Source: Planctomycetota bacterium (GTDB lineage: Bacteria > Planctomycetota > Phycisphaerae > UBA1845). From it: DNA of 8,117 bases. A program made the position numbers and the translations under genes. The stretch covers positions 1 to 8,117 of the forward strand of contig JAJRUK010000102.1 of the NCBI GenBank assembly GCA_024277835.1. Reading direction: 5' to 3'. Under the pieces are notes generated by a model. The model saw only the letters and a program-made list of their open reading frames with translations, was not told the origin of the DNA and searched no databases. Positions 7,175 to 8,117 of the stretch are shown here, piece after piece (position 1 is the first letter of the stretch; every line of letters begins with the position of its first letter).

Positions 7175-8117
7175 TTATTCTCGATAGGGCGTTGCGGACT
7201 GGTAGTGCTGAAGGTGTCGTTGAATTCGTTGTGATCCTCTTGCGTCCTGCCGCGCGTTTGCGAGTGATAGTGCTTGTGTTGCGTGCTGGATCGCGGCATC
7301 GAAATCCCCACTGGCGGCGTACGCAGCCGCGAGCGTTGCGAGGTCGTCCGCGGTTGGGGTTCTTGCGTTGACGACCTGTTGCGCGAGTTGGATCGCTTCT
7401 TCCGGACTTCGCAAGTCGTCGATGGTTGTCGTTGCCAGTAGCCACGCCAAGCGTCGGGTCAAGTCGATGGATCGCGGAATCGCTTTCTTAGCTGCTCGAA
7501 GGGCTTGGATTCCCTCGCGCGTTTTTCCGCTCAGTAGCAGCACCTGAAAAAGGGACATGTGGGCGGACGCATATCGCGGATCAATTTTGAGCGCTTTTCG
7601 GAAGAGTTTCGCTGCGTCGCCAAGTTTTCTTGTCTGGAAAAGGACGTTGCCGAGATTCGTCAGGGCGTGCGGTGAGTTTGGTTCTAGCTCGGCGTAGTGC
7701 CTGAGATGAACAAGCGCGGCCTCGAATTGCTTTTTTCTTGCGAGGGCGACGCCGAGTCGTCCGCAGGCGCGGGCGAGGTCGGGTGAAGCCGCGACGGCTG
7801 CCCGGTAATGGCGAAGGGCGTCGTCTGGTTGCCCGATACCGGCGAAAGCGTCGCCGAGGGAGCTGTGTGCTTCGGCGAACTCCGGTGAGACGGCGATGGC
7901 TGCCTTGAAGGCGGCGATTGCGTCGGCGAATTTTTTCTGACGCAATAAGGATTCGCCAAGTCGCCGCAGTCGGCGGGGGTTGCTCTGGGTCCGGCGGAGA
8001 CTCATCTCAAAGGCGTGCTGAGCTTCGGCGTATCGCCCCGATTCCAGAAGTGCGCGTCCGAGCGTGTTATAAAACTCGTCCGATTCGGGCGACTGTTGCA
8101 CGAGCGGCGTCACGGTC
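7175..8117 (-). CDS. TPR-repeat protein, C-terminal part (N-terminus beyond the right edge)
   Basis: The frame stays open to the right edge. The GTG at 8113 is the first possible start inside the window, but the repeats are already in register there, so the true start is probably outside. About 312 residues are visible, almost all tetratricopeptide repeats. Six consecutive units of exactly 34 residues run from residue 11 (beginning DEFYNTLGRALLESG) to residue 214. A longer unit containing LAWLLATTTIDDLRSPEEAI follows, then a last unit, LATLAAAYAASGDFDAAI. Each unit has the Gly8/Ala20 pattern of helix-turn-helix TPRs, which bind proteins. From memory, this LAWLLAT...LAAAYA ending resembles the tails of planctomycete membrane glycosyltransferase-TPR proteins (TMTC-like), so a membrane domain may lie upstream. 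No catalytic domain is visible. Its stop is 7 bases from the convergent sulfatase-like gene. Confidence 0.85.
   Translation of the reverse strand, partial: TVTPLVQQSPESDEFYNTLGRALLESGRYAEAQHAFEMSLRRTQSNPRRLRRLGESLLRQKKFADAIAAFKAAIAVSPEFAEAHSSLGDAFAGIGQPDDALRHYRAAVAASPDLARACGRLGVALARKKQFEAALVHLRHYAELEPNSPHALTNLGNVLFQTRKLGDAAKLFRKALKIDPRYASAHMSLFQVLLLSGKTREGIQALRAAKKAIPRSIDLTRRLAWLLATTTIDDLRSPEEAIQLAQQVVNARTPTADDLATLAAAYAASGDFDAAIQHATQALSLANARQDARGSQRIQRHLQHYQSATPYRE

Noticed and set aside
7160..7200. Bidirectional terminator between the convergent genes
   Set aside because: Only short, interrupted complementarities (for example CAA...CGCC with GGCG...TTG) are present, with no T-tract on either side.

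Overview
The window looks like ordinary chromosome from a moderately GC-rich, Gram-negative-type bacterium. A planctomycete or a relative (Phycisphaerae-like) is my best guess. The reasons are a membrane-anchored sulfatase-like protein with a TPR tail, a second long TPR protein, an exported thioredoxin with a large beta-rich N-terminal region, and small hairpin repeats between genes. This is inference from gene style; no marker gene is present, so the taxon is not proven.

Layout, left to right. Bases 1-942 (+) hold the C-terminal four fifths of a covalent-flavin amine oxidase of the monomeric sarcosine oxidase / N-methyltryptophan oxidase family, cut by the left edge. Facing it, 984-2255 (-) encodes an exported TlpA-like thioredoxin and 2368-3597 (-) encodes trpB. 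These two share a strand, and the 112-base gap between them holds a strong hairpin that pairs better in minus-strand RNA. The 190-base region 3598-3787 separates divergent genes and contains a 12-base perfect palindrome. Then, on the plus strand, come a 90-residue Sm-like hypothetical protein (3788-4060), a hairpin-rich gap (4061-4171), galE (4172-5158) and a membrane-anchored sulfatase-like/TPR protein (5218-7167). A TPR protein (7175 to the right edge, -) converges on the last gene with only 7 bases between the stop codons.

How the genes work together. No single pathway links the whole window. galE (UDP-sugar supply) followed closely by a periplasm-facing sulfatase/phosphotransferase-fold protein could reflect cell-surface glycan work. 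trpB is separated from trpA here. The amine oxidase is a stand-alone catabolic enzyme as far as can be seen.

Most interesting items. First, a BIME/REP-like element at 4091-4159, made of two inverted copies of a 21-base quasi-palindrome, sits 12 bases before the galE start codon. Second, the strand-biased hairpin at 2283-2316 lies upstream of the thioredoxin gene. Third, the sulfatase-like protein has Thr-x-Pro-x-His where formylglycine sulfatases have Cys/Ser-x-Pro-x-Arg. I saw no rRNA, tRNA, CRISPR array, transposase or prophage gene, and no convincing new multi-gene system.
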